Shown here piece after piece: positions 14,291-16,612 of a stretch of DNA of 16,612 nucleotides. The notes beneath the pieces were generated by a model, which worked only from the letters and a program-made list of their open reading frames with translations, did not search any database and was not told the DNA's origin. Origin of the DNA: CAZPAN01 sp964581165 (lineage in GTDB: Bacteria > Actinomycetota > Coriobacteriia > Coriobacteriales > CADBOM01); contig CAZOMM010000044.1 in NCBI GenBank assembly GCA_964581165.1, forward strand, positions 1 through 16,612, written 5' to 3'. Each line of letters opens with the position of its first letter. The first letter of the stretch is position 1. Position numbers and translations under genes: made by a program.

Positions 14291-14856
14291 TAACCCTCCC
14301 ACCTAAATGCAACAAACAAAAGGCGTCCTTGTAACTGGTCAGCGCTTATCGCTCCGTAATTTCTGCTATCTCGGGAGTTGCCTCGGTTGTCACCCAATAC
14401 AAAGTACTCATCTTCGCCAAGAGTAAGCGGATAACTTACAGCCCGCTTTGCATAGGTTTCTTCGTATATGTAGGGTTCTAAAAACTCTTCGCCGTCTATG
14501 AGCAGTGTTCCAGTCTCGCTATCAATATCAACTGTTTGCCCCGGCAGCGCCACGATGCGCTTTACCTGCTTGGTGTCATCAACACGCACCAAAACAATAT
14601 CTCCGAGCTGATACGTCGCACCGGCACGCTGAAACAAACCCACATCTCCATTTTCAAGAGCAGGAGACATCGAAGATCCACTAACCACAGCTAGGGCAAA
14701 CACCACGCCAAAAAGCAGATACACAACAACAGCAGTAGCCACAAGCGACAAGGCAAGCGCTTTAAGCGCTTGTCGCTTGCGAACTACCTGCAATCGCAAC
14801 TCAATGGGATCTGCATCACTCGAATCACTAGAAGATGTTGCTAGAACGCGGCGCAT
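14290..14856 (-). CDS. lepB: Signal peptidase I
   Basis: This 188-residue membrane serine protease removes signal peptides from exported proteins. It has one membrane segment (about 34-58), catalytic Ser S62 in SGSSMSPALENGD, general-base Lys K99 in KQVKRIVALPG, and the GDNRGNSRDSRNYG box near the C-terminus. The length fits Gram-positive SipS-type enzymes. The start overlaps the end of the coiled-coil gene by 29 bp; GGGAG is only 2 nt from the ATG, so initiation probably depends on coupling. Signal peptidases near sortase loci can assist pilin processing, and the pilin gene follows on the same strand after 1.9 kb; that link is inferred. Housekeeping service is equally possible. Confidence 0.94.
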   Translation of the reverse strand: MRRVLATSSSDSSDADPIELRLQVVRKRQALKALALSLVATAVVVYLLFGVVFALAVVSGSSMSPALENGDVGLFQRAGATYQLGDIVLVRVDDTKQVKRIVALPGQTVDIDSETGTLLIDGEEFLEPYIYEETYAKRAVSYPLTLGEDEYFVLGDNRGNSRDSRNYGAISADQLQGRLLFVAFRWEG

Positions 14857-15634
14857 GGCTCCCTTGGAAGATATAGTCGTCTACTTCGGTCTCGGTTTTT
14901 GAAGGTAGCGGATCAGAAAAAGAATCATCCTCAAAGAGCGAGTTTCCTTCTTGATCTAGCTGCTGATCGATCCAGCTAAGCTGTCTGCTTAGTTGCTCGC
15001 GTCTTACACGCAAAGACTCAGAGAACTTCTTACTCTCTTCTCGCAGAGTTGCAATCTCAGCGTTAAGGCGCTCAATTTCTGCTCCTGCTGTCTTGCGCTC
15101 TTCTTCGATACGCGCATGCATCGCAGCACGGGCACGCTCTTCTTCGTCTTTTAGAGATTCTCTAACTTCTTTTCTAACCTTTTGCTCGGTATTGTGCTCC
15201 AGCTCATGAAATACCTTCATTGCAGCCAAAAGCTCTTCGTACTTTTTGTCGTAACGCAGCTTTGCCTGCTCTGCTTGTTCTTTGGCTTCTTGATATCGCT
15301 CAGATTCCTCGCCAAGCTGCCTGTTGCGCTCATCGAGCTTGGAGTTTGAATCTTTAACAGCCTGATAGGAGCTTTGGTATTGACTAAGCTGTTCCTGAAC
15401 ATCGTCGAGCTGAGTTTTTACTTCTTGGTAAGAACTCTGATAACGACCAACCTGCTCCTGAGCATCTTTTAACTGCTCTTTGATCTCTAGAATCTGAGTA
15501 TTACGATCGTCGAGCTCTGCTTGTGCAAGATCGCGTATCTCCTTTATGTGAAAAAGTACGTCTTCTTCGTCCAAGCCACCCATGGTGCGTCTCTTAAACT
15601 GCATATTTTTTAGATACTCACTAAGGTTGTCCAT
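14828..15634 (-). CDS. DivIVA-like coiled-coil protein
   Basis: This 268-residue hydrophilic protein has no signal peptide or membrane segment. The opening FKRRTMGGLDEEDVLFHIKEI (13-33) resembles the N-terminal membrane-curvature module of DivIVA-like proteins (F...GYDxxxVD). Residues 35-235 are almost entirely heptad-rich coiled coil, with an internal repeat EQVGRYQSSYQEVK (60-73) and EQLSQYQSSYQAVK (81-94) at a 21-residue period. The C-terminus is acidic and disordered. AGAGGAGTGAT lies 4-5 nt before the ATG. The gene overlaps lepB by 29 bp, so the two are one transcription unit. It may place secretion or pilus assembly at poles or septa; this is inference, and a true DivIVA orthologue is not claimed. 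Confidence 0.75.
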   Translation of the reverse strand: MDNLSEYLKNMQFKRRTMGGLDEEDVLFHIKEIRDLAQAELDDRNTQILEIKEQLKDAQEQVGRYQSSYQEVKTQLDDVQEQLSQYQSSYQAVKDSNSKLDERNRQLGEESERYQEAKEQAEQAKLRYDKKYEELLAAMKVFHELEHNTEQKVRKEVRESLKDEEERARAAMHARIEEERKTAGAEIERLNAEIATLREESKKFSESLRVRREQLSRQLSWIDQQLDQEGNSLFEDDSFSDPLPSKTETEVDDYIFQGSHAPRSSNIF

Positions 15635-15651
15635 GTAAAATCACTCCTCTT

Positions 15652-15769
15652 GCCAGCTAATAGCTTTTGCTAATTTATTGCCTTGTTGTTTTGTTTTCTC
15701 CACTACTTAACTGCTTTTACTAGTTCGTTCTATTCACTGGTTAATAGCTAACAGCCCTCGCCAGCTAAT
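15652..15769. repeat. Dispersed GCCAGCTAAT repeats between rrf2-type and coiled-coil genes
   Basis: GCCAGCTAAT occurs at 15652-15661 and 15760-15769, with looser AGCTAA/GCTAAT variants between and after them. This 159-bp gap has no clear terminator or promoter. It resembles the other repeat-filled gaps in the window. Confidence 0.45.
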
Positions 15770-15793
15770 CACCTTTGTTGGCCACCGTTTTTG

Positions 15794-16282
15794 CTAGCTA
15801 ACCGTCTCGTAGAGCATCTCGTTGGGATGCTCTGACACATCCCTGACCACGATACGGTCTATTAAGTCTGTATCTTCAATGTCTTCTAGAAGGTCGGCGA
15901 TGGTAACGTTGTTAAGGAAATTTTCCCAAAACCTCTGCATAACTGCAAAGCTGCGATACACCGAGCTTTGGCTTTCGTACGATTTGTCGTCAAAGTGCTC
16001 TAACTCAAGACACGGGTGGATCTTTATGGTGTTTTCCATAAGGGAAACCACATCGTAGAGGGAGATCTCGCCTGCAGGCCGCATGAGAAAGAAGCCGCCC
16101 TTTGCCCCAAAAGTTGAATCCACAATTTGTCCCGACTTGAGCTTTCCGCCAATGCGAATAAGATACTTTTGCGAGATTTGGGTCTCTTCGCTTATTGTTT
16201 TCGAGGGCACAATTCGCTCCTCGCTACTTGCGAGGCAGACCACCATGCGAATAGCGTATCCCGTGGTCAAGTTTAGCTGCAT
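15794..16282 (-). CDS. Rrf2-family transcriptional regulator
   Basis: This 162-residue protein starts MQLNLTTGYAIRMVVCLAS and continues with the Rrf2 winged helix (ISEETQISQKYLIRIGGKL, 30-48; then FGAKGGFFLMRP, 58-69, the wing; and ISLYDVVSLMENT, 73-85). Only C16 and C91 are present, so the three-Cys cluster of IscR/NsrR-type members is missing. It is probably not an ordinary Fe-S sensor, although C91 sits at the first position of that cluster. GTAAGGA lies 8 nt before the ATG. It is encoded upstream of the coiled-coil/lepB pair on the same strand, 159 bp apart, and may control them or only itself. Confidence 0.9.
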   Translation of the reverse strand: MQLNLTTGYAIRMVVCLASSEERIVPSKTISEETQISQKYLIRIGGKLKSGQIVDSTFGAKGGFFLMRPAGEISLYDVVSLMENTIKIHPCLELEHFDDKSYESQSSVYRSFAVMQRFWENFLNNVTIADLLEDIEDTDLIDRIVVRDVSEHPNEMLYETVS

Positions 16283-16301
16283 GCCATCAGTCCTTACTTC
16301 G

Positions 16302-16342
16302 AATCAAATACATTACTAATTTTGATTGCCATTTTGATTACC
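16302..16342 (-). promoter_or_regulatory. Inverted and direct repeats upstream of the Rrf2-type gene
   Basis: AATCAAA (16302-16308) and TTTGATT (16321-16327) form an inverted repeat with a 12-nt spacer. ATTTTGATTGCC (16319-16330) is repeated directly as ATTTTGATTACC (16331-16342). They begin 20 bp upstream of the start codon, where an autoregulatory site of an Rrf2 protein is expected. Confidence 0.5.
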
Positions 16343-16434
16343 CTAACTCTGCATACAGATTGTAAGTAAATTAGAAAGAGGGCAACCAAAATATTACAAA
16401 GTAATACGTGTTCTTGTGTTTTGATTTTGTCAAT

Positions 16435-16450
16435 ACACAATATATGGTGT
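16435..16450. promoter_or_regulatory. NrdR-box-like site 1
   Basis: ACACAATATATGGTGT fits the known 16-bp NrdR consensus (ACAC-A-TATAT-GTGT type). NrdR represses ribonucleotide reductase genes, usually through two boxes. The expected target would be a rightward nrd gene beyond the window. Confidence 0.5.
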
Positions 16451-16553
16451 TTTTTAGAGAATAAGGCTTATGGAGACGTGTAATCACGTAATACAGCAAT
16501 TACCCTTATAAAATACAAATCAATAGGAATTTTTGTGCCTCGTTCAAACCAAT

Positions 16554-16569
16554 ACACAACATATAGTGG
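16554..16569. promoter_or_regulatory. NrdR-box-like site 2
   Basis: ACACAACATATAGTGG fits the same consensus, close to actinobacterial forms. It lies 119 bp from site 1, centre to centre, much more than the usual 31-bp or so pairing, because the whole surrounding segment is duplicated. Confidence 0.45.
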
Positions 16570-16612
16570 TTTCTATAGAAAAAGACTTGCAAGGGCGTGT
16601 AATACAGCGATT

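Larger units (their letters stand above)
16432..16612. repeat. Diverged direct duplication of about 65 bp at the right edge
   Basis: The segment 16432-16501 recurs at 16551-16612, from AATACACAA to ACAGCRATT, with scattered substitutions and one 8-bp difference. Copy 2 ends at the window edge, so it may continue. Each copy begins with an NrdR-box-like palindrome. No gene is seen in 16283-16612. Confidence 0.75.

Overview
The window looks like one scaffold from a Gram-positive, probably anaerobic bacterium of roughly 50% GC. Sortases, an LPxTG pilin, a SipS-type signal peptidase and a corrinoid/tetrahydrofolate methyltransfer operon together fit a gut or anaerobic actinobacterium of the Coriobacteriia best. 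A clostridial host is not excluded, and no marker gene fixes the taxon. A run of exactly 100 N (6637-6736) separates two unrelated gene blocks. Their true distance, and even their adjacency, cannot be judged from the sequence.

Left block (1-6636). A leftward AAA ATPase (DUF4143 type, open at the left edge) is divergent from a rightward methyltransfer operon. The operon encodes a corrinoid protein, a UroD-family methyltransferase, a methyltetrahydrofolate-type (DHPS-fold) methyltransferase, a second corrinoid protein and a GntR/UTRA regulator. A DUF1638 protein follows and is cut by the gap. By analogy with O-demethylase systems such as Moorella MtvABC, the UroD protein should move a methyl group from an unknown substrate to the corrinoid protein, and the DHPS-fold enzyme should pass it to tetrahydrofolate. 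The promoter (TTGACA-17-TATTGT) is bracketed by two near-identical 20-bp palindromes, the likely operators of the operon's own GntR protein. It is followed by a GC-rich, hairpin-rich leader of about 230 nt. No corrinoid-reactivating ATPase and no transporter is seen.

Right block (6737-16612), all genes leftward. In transcription order these are an Rrf2-type regulator, a DivIVA-like coiled-coil protein overlapping a signal peptidase I, a gene-poor stretch of about 1.9 kb, a 710-residue backbone pilin, two class C sortases and a secreted NlpC/P60 protein with three Cys/His modules. The last is cut by the gap. This reads as a sortase-assembled pilus locus with its own secretion and cell-wall functions.

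The gene-poor stretch (12364-14289) is the most unusual part. It holds three related ACCGGT-centred palindromes about 320 bp apart. On the minus strand each is followed by a short, similar leader and then by a different degenerate 14-21-bp tandem-repeat array. A probable decayed repeat-protein reading frame lies next to it. Similar degenerate minisatellites occur in most of the longer intergenic gaps, which suggests a genome-wide habit. The right end carries a diverged direct duplication containing two NrdR-box-like palindromes, probably the promoter region of a gene beyond the window.
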